Shown here: positions 1-6,529 of the stretch, one piece after another | Layout: each line of letters starts with the position of its first letter | Position numbering within the stretch: position 1 is the first letter of the stretch | Assembly: GCA_003450655.1 (NCBI GenBank) | Contig: DMFG01000093.1 | Coordinates: 1-6,529, forward strand | Length of the DNA: 6,529 bases | Direction of reading: 5' to 3' | Origin: Coxiellaceae bacterium | GTDB taxonomy: Bacteria; Pseudomonadota; Gammaproteobacteria; Coxiellales; Coxiellaceae | Program-made: the position numbers and the translations under genes | The notes under the pieces: generated by a model | Seen by the model: only the letters and a program-made list of their open reading frames with translations | What the model was told of the DNA's origin: nothing | Database searches by the model: none

Positions 1-1
1 A

Positions 2-691
2 GCTCACGACACCGACTCAACACCTTCCCCCTGGGATGGCTCCACCATAAATCTTGGTGGGGTACAAAATACAGGTAACACTGAATCATCCAGCTTTACG
101 GGTGCACTCAACCTTATTTACAACAAAGACCGGTGGATGAATACCTTGAACCTGAATGGCCAGTATGGACGCAGCGATGGTGAAACCAATGCACAAATGT
201 ATAGCATTGAAAATAAAACTCAATACAGCCTCAACACCGTATCAACTATGAATAATTTCATCTACCTAGATACCGATACAGTTGTTAATCCTTTTAACTC
301 CTATGACTTTACCTCAACACTAACAGCAGGTTATGGACGAGACTGGATCAAGAATGATAAATACACACTTTCAACTAGTATTGCCCCTGGTTATAACCAA
401 TCTTCTGTACAAAACAGTGACACTATAGATGATAGCTGGGCTGCCGTGGGAAACATTAATGGAATATGGAATATCTCCAGCTCAGCGAAGTTAACCGATG
501 ACAGTAAATTCTCCTTATATGAAAACTATTGGGAAGTCACAACAACAGCCGCTTTGAATAATAAAATCAGTGGCAATTTATCACTGGTCCTTTCCTATTC
601 GTTCACTTACTTCTCAGAGATTCCAGAAGGTACGGACTACACTGACCAAGTTAACACCATCACAAACGTCAGCTTGGCCTATAGCTTTTAA
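2..691 (+). CDS. DUF481 (YdiY-like) outer-membrane beta-barrel protein, 5' end outside window
   Basis: The frame is open from the left edge to the TAA at 689-691, giving 229 visible residues. An ATG at 137 lies inside the domain and is not the real start, because the reading frame upstream of it already encodes family-like sequence. Near the visible start there is a glycine-rich strand followed by a GNTES motif (from about residue 25), the tsGNT-type signature of DUF481, the family of E. coli YdiY and so-called salt-induced outer membrane proteins. The rest alternates polar and hydrophobic residues in short strands rich in Tyr, Asn, Ser and Thr. The protein ends in LAYSF, with the terminal Phe typical of barrel proteins assembled by BAM. 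E. coli YdiY is about 250 residues, so probably only the signal peptide and a few residues are missing. The family's exact function is not established. The gene ends 2 bases before dapF, suggesting co-transcription. The family call is good; a more specific role cannot be given. Confidence 0.8.
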   Translation, partial: AHDTDSTPSPWDGSTINLGGVQNTGNTESSSFTGALNLIYNKDRWMNTLNLNGQYGRSDGETNAQMYSIENKTQYSLNTVSTMNNFIYLDTDTVVNPFNSYDFTSTLTAGYGRDWIKNDKYTLSTSIAPGYNQSSVQNSDTIDDSWAAVGNINGIWNISSSAKLTDDSKFSLYENYWEVTTTAALNNKISGNLSLVLSYSFTYFSEIPEGTDYTDQVNTITNVSLAYSF

Positions 692-693
692 CT

Positions 694-1521
694 ATGGGCT
701 TACCTTTTACTAAAATGCATGGCCTCGGAAATGACTTTGTCGTCATCAATAACCTCGAAGGTGCATTTCAGCCTGAGGTGAACACCATTCAATCGATGGC
801 TCATCGTAAAACAGGCGTTGGCTTTGATCAGCTTCTATTACTAGAACCATCTACCCATCCTCAGGCTGACTTTAACTACCGAATCTTTAATGCTAACGGC
901 CAAGAAGTAGAACACTGCGGTAATGGGGCTCGCTGCATAGGGTTATATATTAAGCATCACCAGCTACACCCTCATCACTCAATTCAACTAAACACTCAAG
1001 ATAGTATTTTAACCATTTCTGTTGATACAACCAACATGGTTACCGTCAATATGGGACAACCTGATTTCGCACCAGAAGACATTACTTATCGCCACCGAAA
1101 AGCTGGGGCTGTCCAAATAATGGCCCTCGATCATTATGACCTTCCATTTTATTTAGTTTCCGTTGGTAACCCTCATGCTGTTATTTTAGAACCCACGATA
1201 CACCGTCTAAATATAGATCAACTAGGAAAACTATTTAATCAACCCGCCTACTTCCCAAAAGGAATCAATGTATCCATTGCTCATATTGACAATCCTTCTA
1301 ATGCGACATTACACGTTTATGAACGCGGAGTTGGGCAGACACAAGCCTGCGGAACGGCAGCCTGCGCTGTTATGGCCCTAGGGCACCACTTAGAAAAATT
1401 AACCTCGAGTGCACAGATTCATCAGCCAGGTGGATCACTCAACATCAGTTGGAAGGGGCATGGCACAGACATCATAATGCAAGGTGAAGCCTGTTATGTA
1501 TTTGACGGCCAATGGTCATAA
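694..1521 (+). CDS. dapF: Diaminopimelate epimerase DapF
   Basis: This cytoplasmic, cofactor-independent enzyme interconverts LL- and meso-diaminopimelate, the precursor of lysine and of peptidoglycan cross-links. The protein has 275 residues, the normal family length (E. coli 274). The N-terminal motif KMHGLGNDF is at residues 7-15. The first catalytic cysteine is Cys75 in EHCGNGARC (73-81) and the second is Cys219 in QACGTAACA (217-225); together they form the two-base thiol/thiolate pair. The residues matching E. coli His159 and Glu208 are present as His161 (GNPHAV) and Glu210 (YERGVG), so the active site looks complete. The ATG at 694 is chosen because it lies directly before the conserved N terminus and no other start fits. 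No convincing Shine-Dalgarno sequence precedes it; the stop of the upstream gene is 2 bases away, so translation probably relies on coupling. Many bacteria keep dapF beside lysA and xerC, so following a DUF481 gene is a different arrangement. Confidence 0.97.
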   Translation: MGLPFTKMHGLGNDFVVINNLEGAFQPEVNTIQSMAHRKTGVGFDQLLLLEPSTHPQADFNYRIFNANGQEVEHCGNGARCIGLYIKHHQLHPHHSIQLNTQDSILTISVDTTNMVTVNMGQPDFAPEDITYRHRKAGAVQIMALDHYDLPFYLVSVGNPHAVILEPTIHRLNIDQLGKLFNQPAYFPKGINVSIAHIDNPSNATLHVYERGVGQTQACGTAACAVMALGHHLEKLTSSAQIHQPGGSLNISWKGHGTDIIMQGEACYVFDGQWS

Positions 1522-1553
1522 CCATTTCCACTATAAACAGGATCACCATAGAG

Positions 1554-1587
1554 TGTTATCCGAACAAAAGTTGGTATACAATGTTCG
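1554..1587 (+). promoter_or_regulatory. Possible promoter of the dksA-folB-methyltransferase operon, with an inverted repeat
   Basis: The 97-base gap between dapF and dksA contains TATACAAT at 1575-1582, which offers a TACAAT or TATACA -10 box. With a 17-base spacer the -35 position falls on TGTTAT (1554-1559), a weak match to TTGACA. Flanking the -10 are the arms CGAACA (1561-1566) and TGTTCG (1582-1587), a perfect 6-base inverted repeat with 15 bases between the arms. It could be an operator or could be chance. The position about 40 bases before the start codon suits a promoter. The assignment rests on sequence alone and is weak. Confidence 0.3.
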
Positions 1588-1604
1588 ACTAGCTCGCAAA
1601 GATT

Positions 1605-1612
1605 AAAGGAGG
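1605..1612 (+). promoter_or_regulatory. Strong ribosome binding site for the DksA-family gene
   Basis: AAAGGAGG lies 6 bases before the ATG at 1619, close to an ideal Shine-Dalgarno sequence. It is by far the best in the window; dapF and the folB GTG have poor or badly spaced ones. It fixes the start at 1619, and so shows that the lysine-rich extension is a translated part of the protein and not upstream sequence. Confidence 0.88.
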
Positions 1613-1618
1613 ATTATC

Positions 1619-2692
1619 ATGCCGACTAAAAAGCAATCAGGGACATCAAAGGCTCGCGCAAAAAAACTGACCAAAAAAAAACCTTCTAAAAAAACAATCA
1701 AAAAAAAGGTTGTAAAAAAACAGGTCAAAAAAACACTCAAAAAGAAAGTAGTCTCTAAGAAAAAGGTCACCTCAAAGAAATCGGCAAAAAAAACAACCAA
1801 AAAGAAGGTAGCAAAAAAGAAACCTACCAAGAAAAAAACTCCTATCAAGAAATCAGCTAAGAAAAAAGTCGCCAAAAAGAAACCCGCTAAAAAAACAATC
1901 AAAAAGAAGTCAACTAAAAAGGCTAACCCGAAAACCATCGCAAAAAAGAAGGTTGTCAAAAAAAACTCTAAGAAGAAAGTGATAAAAAAGAAGGCTTCCA
2001 CAAAAAAAGCCTCACAACCATCCACCCCAAAAAAGATAACTAAGAATGCAACCACACAAAAAACAGCCTCTGTGAAAAAAACATCTCCCAAAAAAATCAA
2101 AAAAAATGCTGATCACAGTAAACAAAAAGCAACATCTCAGGTATCATTAGAGGCTCATCAATCACAACCACACATAGAGAAACCACGCATGATTCCCGAG
2201 GACATTCACCCACCAACAATGCCTGTTGATACATCACCTGCTGAGTTCACCAATCCCGAAGATCTACGAACTACCGCTGGCGCTGTTGAATTTACACCTT
2301 ACGAAACCCAAGCAAACGAAGAGTATATGAATGAACAACAAAAAGAACATTTTCATAACATACTCACGAAATGGAAAAATCAACTCATGTCTGAAGTTGA
2401 TAGCACTGTTGGGCATATGAAACAAGAAGCCCTATCACTGCCTGACCCACTTGATCGAGCAACTCAAGAAGAGGGCTTTAATCTTGAGCTACGCACACGT
2501 GATCGTGAACGTAAACTGATCAAGAAAATTGAACAATCATTAGACGACCTAGATAAAGGTGTTTATGGCTATTGTGAAGAATGCGGTGTTGATATTGGCA
2601 TACGCCGCTTAGAAGCAAGACCTACTGCAGACAAATGCATTGACTGCAAAACCTTTTCTGAAATCAGAGAACGTCAAGAAGGTCTATCGTAA
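1619..2692 (+). CDS. dksA: DksA-family RNA polymerase regulator with a long lysine-rich, histone H1-like N-terminal extension
   Basis: DksA inserts its coiled coil into the RNA polymerase secondary channel and, with ppGpp, adjusts promoter output in the stringent response. The last ~135 residues of this 357-residue protein match full-length E. coli DksA (151 residues). They include EEYMNEQQ at 234-241, the coiled coil with the tip DPLDRA at 276-281 (Asp276 and Asp279 match the key tip aspartates), RDRERKLIKKIE at 294-305, and a four-cysteine zinc finger at Cys319, Cys322, Cys340 and Cys343 (CxxC-17-CxxC) followed by the helix KTFSEIRERQ. Residues 1-160 are different: 73 of 160 are lysine, the first acidic residue is Asp165, and TPKK (136-139) and SPKK (156-159) occur as in histone H1 tails. 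Residues 165-222 form a proline- and acid-containing linker. The tail probably binds DNA, RNA or another polyanion (inference). The extension is in frame, has its own strong ribosome binding site, and is not a frameshift artefact. folB follows 5 bases after the stop. Confidence 0.95.
   Translation: MPTKKQSGTSKARAKKLTKKKPSKKTIKKKVVKKQVKKTLKKKVVSKKKVTSKKSAKKTTKKKVAKKKPTKKKTPIKKSAKKKVAKKKPAKKTIKKKSTKKANPKTIAKKKVVKKNSKKKVIKKKASTKKASQPSTPKKITKNATTQKTASVKKTSPKKIKKNADHSKQKATSQVSLEAHQSQPHIEKPRMIPEDIHPPTMPVDTSPAEFTNPEDLRTTAGAVEFTPYETQANEEYMNEQQKEHFHNILTKWKNQLMSEVDSTVGHMKQEALSLPDPLDRATQEEGFNLELRTRDRERKLIKKIEQSLDDLDKGVYGYCEECGVDIGIRRLEARPTADKCIDCKTFSEIRERQEGLS
1739..1918 (+). repeat. Three 60-base (20-residue) degenerate tandem repeats encoding Lys-rich units
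   Basis: Residues 41-60, 61-80 and 81-100 of the DksA-family protein align as consecutive 20-residue units, each starting KKKV. Units two and three are closest: KKKVAKKKPTKK (61-72) against KKKVAKKKPAKK (81-92). At the DNA level these two units differ mostly at third positions (GTA/GTC, GCA/GCC, CCT/CCC, AAA/AAG swaps), so the peptide is better preserved than the DNA. Similar KKKVVKK-type segments recur around residues 109-125 but are out of the 20-residue register. The unit boundaries are judged by eye. Confidence 0.6.
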
Positions 2693-2697
2693 TTATC

Positions 2698-3060
2698 GTG
2701 GATACCTTATTTGTCCATCAACTGAAACTCACTACGCTCATTGGGATAAACCCTGATGAGCGCATTCATCCACAAACACTGCATATGAACATTGCCATGC
2801 AATACGATGCATCAGATGCAGCACAAGCTGATGACATCAAGCATGCTATTAACTATGCCAATGTAACTCATACGCTAGAAGAACTTACCGCTACCACACA
2901 GTTTAATCTTATAGAAACCTTGGCTGAGCGTGCCTGTGAAATACTACTCACAGAGTTTTCCATACATTTAGTCACACTAACCATCTGTAAGAAACCTGCA
3001 GACATGCCGAATGTTGGTCATGTTGGCATTACTTTGACCCGACCATCACAATCATCATGA
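2698..3060 (+). CDS. folB: Dihydroneopterin aldolase FolB
   Basis: This cytoplasmic enzyme of folate synthesis cleaves 7,8-dihydroneopterin to 6-hydroxymethyl-7,8-dihydropterin and glycolaldehyde, and members often epimerise the substrate as well. The 120 residues are the usual family length. Family landmarks are present: LIGINPDER near the start with Glu21, Tyr53 in INYANV, Glu73 in NLIETLAE, and Lys99 in CKKPADMPN. These correspond to the Glu22, Tyr54, Glu74 and Lys100 active-site residues described for the Staphylococcus aureus enzyme. The start is a GTG, chosen because it yields the conserved MDTLFVHQL beginning. The only purine-rich stretch before it, AGAAGG at 2677-2682, is 15 bases away and inside the end of dksA, so translation is probably coupled to dksA. 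The 3' end overlaps the methyltransferase start by 4 bases. Confidence 0.95.
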   Translation: MDTLFVHQLKLTTLIGINPDERIHPQTLHMNIAMQYDASDAAQADDIKHAINYANVTHTLEELTATTQFNLIETLAERACEILLTEFSIHLVTLTICKKPADMPNVGHVGITLTRPSQSS

Positions 3061-4205
3061 CCTCAAAACAAACACTTCCAGAACCATGTGCTGATGCACA
3101 TGCACACTCCCAACGTGTTCATAAACACATTTGCCAGCTGATAGATATACACGGACCACTCACTTTTCACGACTACATGCAAGCAGCTCTCTATTCACCA
3201 GGCCTAGGTTACTACAGCGCGGGATCAACTAAGTTTGGACCGGCTGGCGATTTCACAACAGCCCCCGAACTATCGCCACTTTTTGGACGCTCTATTGCCA
3301 AGCAATGTATAGAAATACTTCACGGCATGAAGTCTCCTACAATTCTCGAATTAGGAGCGGGCTCAGGGGCCCTCGCTATTTCATTGCTTCAAGAGTTAAA
3401 GCACCATAATAAACTACCAGACCACTACTACATACTGGATGTCAGCGCTGACTGTCGACAACGGCAACAACATCGCTTTCTACAACAAGCACCCGAATTA
3501 CTATCTCGAGTTACATGGCTAGATCGACTCCCAGAAGAGCCCATTCAAGGTATTATTCTAGCTAATGAAGTCCTTGATGCGATGCCTGTGCATAAATTTC
3601 TTTATACCCCCAGTCGCCTCGACGAATACCATGTCACGCATCACCATGAAACATTATCATGGGAAGTACTACCCTGCGCGGATGCAGCACTCGAGCGCGC
3701 CGTTAATCACCTCAATATTCAGAGCAACCAACCCTATCACTCTGAAATTAACCTAGCACTACCTAGCTGGATCAAACATCTCAGCCAATGCTTATCTCAA
3801 GGATTAATATTACTCATTGATTATGGCTTTCCTCGACAAGAATTCTACTTCCCAGAACGCCACATGGGAACACTCATGTGTCACTACCAACATCGAGCAC
3901 ATGACAACCCTTTAGTTTTTCCAGGCATTCAAGATATTACAGCTCACGTTGACTTTACTGCCATAGCTGAAGCTGCATTCGAGAACGCCCTTACGGTTGC
4001 TGGCTACACACATCAGGCTGCTTTTTTGGCAAGCTGTGGCATCCACGACCTTATTCAACAAGAACCATCTATTAACACATCTAATATTCACACACTACTG
4101 CACCCAAGCGAAATGGGAGAATTATTTAAATGTATTGCTCTCACTCGCCAAATAGACCACCCTCTCTTAGGCTTTCAACTACTCAATCAAGTAGAGCGCT
4201 TATAA
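3057..4205 (+). CDS. MidA/NDUFAF7-family SAM-dependent methyltransferase (COG1565)
   Basis: This is a class I methyltransferase of the family that includes mitochondrial NDUFAF7/MidA, which dimethylates an arginine of the complex I subunit NDUFS2. The substrate of bacterial members is not established, though a protein arginine is a reasonable guess. The 382 residues are typical. In order they show: the N-terminal helix with LTFHDYMQAALYSPGLGYY (35-53), the family hallmark KFGPAGDFTTAPELSPLFG (59-77), SAM-binding motif I LELGAGSGALA (97-107), the ILANEVLDAMPVH block (167-179), LLIDYGFPRQEFYFPER (252-268), and the GIQDITAHVDFTAIAEA block (290-306). No gap or broken motif is seen. The ATG lies in an ATGA overlap with the folB stop, indicating translational coupling. 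Pairing with folB does not by itself reveal the substrate; no complex I genes are in view. Confidence 0.92.
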   Translation: MTSKQTLPEPCADAHAHSQRVHKHICQLIDIHGPLTFHDYMQAALYSPGLGYYSAGSTKFGPAGDFTTAPELSPLFGRSIAKQCIEILHGMKSPTILELGAGSGALAISLLQELKHHNKLPDHYYILDVSADCRQRQQHRFLQQAPELLSRVTWLDRLPEEPIQGIILANEVLDAMPVHKFLYTPSRLDEYHVTHHHETLSWEVLPCADAALERAVNHLNIQSNQPYHSEINLALPSWIKHLSQCLSQGLILLIDYGFPRQEFYFPERHMGTLMCHYQHRAHDNPLVFPGIQDITAHVDFTAIAEAAFENALTVAGYTHQAAFLASCGIHDLIQQEPSINTSNIHTLLHPSEMGELFKCIALTRQIDHPLLGFQLLNQVERL

Positions 4206-4257
4206 ATAATATTCGAACTATAAAGGCTGAATACACTCTTGCTCTAGAAGCTCTCTA

Positions 4258-6529
4258 TTAATTAACCACCTGAGTTAACTCTTCATCAAATTCATCAACC
4301 TGAATCGCATCCCAACGTAATGCTTCAGCAACATGCATCTGTTGAGCTTCTTCTTCAGAAATATAATTCAATAGGACTGCTGCATCGATTTGTTCTTTAT
4401 ACGTTAATAAAGAGCTAATAGCTCCTGATTTTACCGCTTCACGAATACGCTTTTTCATTGGAGCTATCTCAATAACTGCACGACGCACCTTCTCCATCTT
4501 GGCATATTCATCATCCTCAGAAAAACCAAAATAATTCACAAATCGATCACGTAAAGCATTATCTCCTTCCATCACATCAACCACTCGTGAACCTAGTTTA
4601 TCACTTGGTTTAGAATATGATGGACCATACGGAAAACATAGCCCACGCATGAGACCACCTAGACCACGCACAGGAAAATTATCATAGAGATCATGAAGAG
4701 CTTCTTGCGCGTGGAATAAACTGTACTGTAATGCCCACTCTGCCAAAGGTCTCTCTACTGCTTGCGAGCCATGATGTTCAAAATATTTTATCGTAGCACT
4801 TGCCATATAAAGGTAACTCATAACATCACCTAAACGTGCTGACAAACGTTCTTTTCGCTTAAGTGACCCACCTAAGACCATCATGGAGACTTCCGCACTA
4901 AATGCAAAGGCGCTACTTAATCGAGAAATCGCCCGATAATACGAAGACAATGGACCCGACGGTGCTTTAACCCAACGCCCTCGCGTCAAACCTCGCCAAA
5001 AAGCACGCACGGTATTACACAACAAGTACCCAACATGGCCATAAATGACTTTATCGAGTGCCTTCATCGCCATTTTACGATCATCAATAGCACCAATTTC
5101 AATTTCACGAAATGCATAAGGGTGACAGCGCATTGAACCTTGACCAAAAATAATCAAATTTCGAGTTAAAATATTTGCGCCTTCCACTGTGATACTAATT
5201 GGAACGCTATCATAAAGAGGACTCAAATAATTTCTTGGTCCATCTTGAACACCTCGACCGCCATGAATATCAACAGCATGATTAACAGCAATACGAGCAT
5301 TTTCAGTCAGATGACACTTACTAATCGCTGAAGCCACCGAAGGTTTTAATCCCGAATCCACTGCCGCAATAGTCAACTGTAAAGTTGAGTCTGCTAAATA
5401 AGCCAATCCACCAATCTCAGCCATAGCTTCTTGAACACCTTCAAACTTACTCAACGGCACATTAAATTGTTCCCTAACACTAGCATAAGCACTCGTAGTC
5501 AAATAACTTAAAAGTGTTTGAGTCGTTCCAAGCGTTGGCAATGAAATAGCTCGACCAATGGCCAAGCAATCATTCAACATTTTCCAACCTTCACCAATAC
5601 GTGCTTGCCCACCAATAATCCAATCCAGAGGGATGAAGATATCTTCACCGCGAATCGGGCCATTGTACCAAGGTGCACCATGAGGCCAATGACGACGGCC
5701 AATCTCAACACCTGGATGATCTGCTGGTAATAAACAACACGTAATGCCTAAATCTTCTTGATCACCTAATAATTGATCTGGATCTCTAACACGGACAGCC
5801 AGCCCAATCACAGTAGCAATTGGCGCTAAAGTAATATAGCGCTTAAAGAAGGTTAGTCGTAAACCAAGAACCGACTTTCCTTCCCAATCACCTTCACAAA
5901 CAACACCTTGATCAGGCGTATTAGCAGCATCACTCCCTGCTAAAGGTCCAGTCAGACCAAAACAAGGTAACTCAGATCCATCAGCTAATTTTGGCAAATA
6001 ATAGGATTTTTGTTCTTCTGTACCATAATGTGTTATTAGTTCGCCTGGGCCTAGTGAGTTACACACCATCACAACCGTAGCTGCCAAGGCACTTTGTGCA
6101 TTCACACGCATATTGATACAGGAATTAGCTCGCGATGAAAAAGCCTTACCTTGATATTCTTTAGCAATATGCAAGCCTAAAAAACCCTGTGAGCGAATAT
6201 ACTTCAATACATCATCTGGAATTTTCTTGTCTGTATAATCTATTTTCCACGAATCTAACTGCTGACATAATGCAACCGTCTCATTATCAACAAATGATTG
6301 TTCCTCTTCCGTTAATTGGCTTAACTCAATTTTCTTAAACTCAGACCAATTAGGATTACCTTGAAATAAATCTTTTTCCCACCAAGGATCACCAGCTTCT
6401 AAAGCCTCACGCTCGGTATTAGACATCGTGAGTGTTTGTTGTTGAAAAATATCATAGAGTGGCGCGGTCACAAAACGCATTCGCACCCATGGCACATGCA
6501 AACAAATAATCGCAACACCATACAGCAAT
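4258..6529 (-). CDS. fadE: FadE-type acyl-CoA dehydrogenase, start outside window
   Basis: FadE catalyses the first step of beta-oxidation, converting acyl-CoA to trans-2-enoyl-CoA with FAD, and is membrane associated in E. coli. The - strand frame is open from the right edge to the TAA at 4258-4260, giving 756 visible residues. The first in-frame TTG, at the edge (6526-6528), is unlikely to be the start, because E. coli FadE (814 residues) has about 50 more N-terminal residues forming membrane segments; the last hydrophobic piece appears here at about 1-14. Visible landmarks (numbered from 6528) are MSNTEREALEAGDPWW (35-50), NSLGPGELITHYGTEEQK (157-174), the substrate and FAD region CFGLTGPLAGSDAA (189-202), KRYITLAPIATVIGLA (229-244), DIHGGRGVQ (420-428), and ITVEGANILTRNLIIFGQG (446-464) where Glu449 is the likely catalytic base, followed by the C-terminal FadE extension with GGSLKRKERLSARLGD (553-568). 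The gene converges on the + strand operon. No FadR-type site can be judged because its promoter is outside the window. Confidence 0.95.
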   Translation of the reverse strand, partial: LLYGVAIICLHVPWVRMRFVTAPLYDIFQQQTLTMSNTEREALEAGDPWWEKDLFQGNPNWSEFKKIELSQLTEEEQSFVDNETVALCQQLDSWKIDYTDKKIPDDVLKYIRSQGFLGLHIAKEYQGKAFSSRANSCINMRVNAQSALAATVVMVCNSLGPGELITHYGTEEQKSYYLPKLADGSELPCFGLTGPLAGSDAANTPDQGVVCEGDWEGKSVLGLRLTFFKRYITLAPIATVIGLAVRVRDPDQLLGDQEDLGITCCLLPADHPGVEIGRRHWPHGAPWYNGPIRGEDIFIPLDWIIGGQARIGEGWKMLNDCLAIGRAISLPTLGTTQTLLSYLTTSAYASVREQFNVPLSKFEGVQEAMAEIGGLAYLADSTLQLTIAAVDSGLKPSVASAISKCHLTENARIAVNHAVDIHGGRGVQDGPRNYLSPLYDSVPISITVEGANILTRNLIIFGQGSMRCHPYAFREIEIGAIDDRKMAMKALDKVIYGHVGYLLCNTVRAFWRGLTRGRWVKAPSGPLSSYYRAISRLSSAFAFSAEVSMMVLGGSLKRKERLSARLGDVMSYLYMASATIKYFEHHGSQAVERPLAEWALQYSLFHAQEALHDLYDNFPVRGLGGLMRGLCFPYGPSYSKPSDKLGSRVVDVMEGDNALRDRFVNYFGFSEDDEYAKMEKVRRAVIEIAPMKKRIREAVKSGAISSLLTYKEQIDAAVLLNYISEEEAQQMHVAEALRWDAIQVDEFDEELTQVVN

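Noticed and set aside
1522..1560. Possible terminator after dapF
   Set aside because: No GC-rich hairpin followed by a T-run is visible, so read-through into dksA cannot be excluded.
1603..2100. A 165-codon open frame on the - strand, rich in Phe, Leu and Val
   Set aside because: It is the antisense of the lysine-codon-rich part of dksA: AAA/AAG read backwards gives TTT/CTT (Phe/Leu). It has no family resemblance, so the apparent membrane protein is a composition artefact.
1673..2106. CRISPR-like or satellite repeat array
   Set aside because: The repetitiveness comes from lysine codons. There are no identical direct repeats with unique spacers.
1619..2120. Lysine-rich region as a frameshifted or misassembled gene end joined to dksA
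   Set aside because: The frame is continuous from a strong ribosome binding site through the linker to the DksA core, and the repeat pattern keeps its codon phase over 480 bases, which is not expected of random or shifted sequence.
3565..3756. A 63-codon open frame on the + strand inside the methyltransferase gene
   Set aside because: It lies wholly within a well-supported gene in another frame, has no recognisable domain and no ribosome binding site of note.
4206..4257. Possible bidirectional terminator between the convergent methyltransferase and fadE genes
   Set aside because: The 52 bases contain short palindromes such as TCTAGA but no stable stem with a T- or A-run, so no terminator is called.

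Overview
The window looks like a stretch of chromosome from a gammaproteobacterium with moderately AT-rich DNA (about 40% GC by eye; not computed). The strongest evidence is a FadE-type acyl-CoA dehydrogenase and a DksA core that both align closely with the Escherichia coli proteins as I remember them, together with gammaproteobacterial-style DapF and FolB. I cannot name the genus.

Layout. Five genes run on the + strand. They are the 3' part of a DUF481 (YdiY-like) outer-membrane beta-barrel protein (2-691, cut by the left edge), dapF (694-1521), a DksA-family gene with a very long lysine-rich N-terminal extension (1619-2692), folB (2698-3060) and a MidA/NDUFAF7-family methyltransferase (3057-4205). 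Converging on them from the right is a long fadE-like gene on the - strand (4258 to the right edge, start outside the window). Only two non-coding gaps are of any size. The 97-base gap before dksA holds a strong ribosome binding site and a possible promoter. The 52-base convergent gap after the methyltransferase shows no clear terminator.

How the genes relate. The first two genes are separated by 2 bases and are probably co-transcribed. The dksA-like gene, folB and the methyltransferase gene are separated by 5 bases and then overlap by 4, so they form a likely operon that starts at the dksA promoter. The functions are core housekeeping: lysine and peptidoglycan precursor synthesis (DapF), stringent-response transcription control (DksA), folate synthesis (FolB), a methyltransferase whose mitochondrial relative assists complex I assembly, and fatty-acid beta-oxidation (FadE). 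There is no sign of mobile elements, CRISPR, phage or RNA genes.

The item most worth a second look is the DksA protein. An apparently intact RNA-polymerase secondary-channel regulator is fused to about 160 residues of histone H1-like sequence, roughly 46% lysine with no acidic residue before position 165. That region contains 20-residue repeats, SPKK/TPKK motifs and many A-tracts in the DNA.
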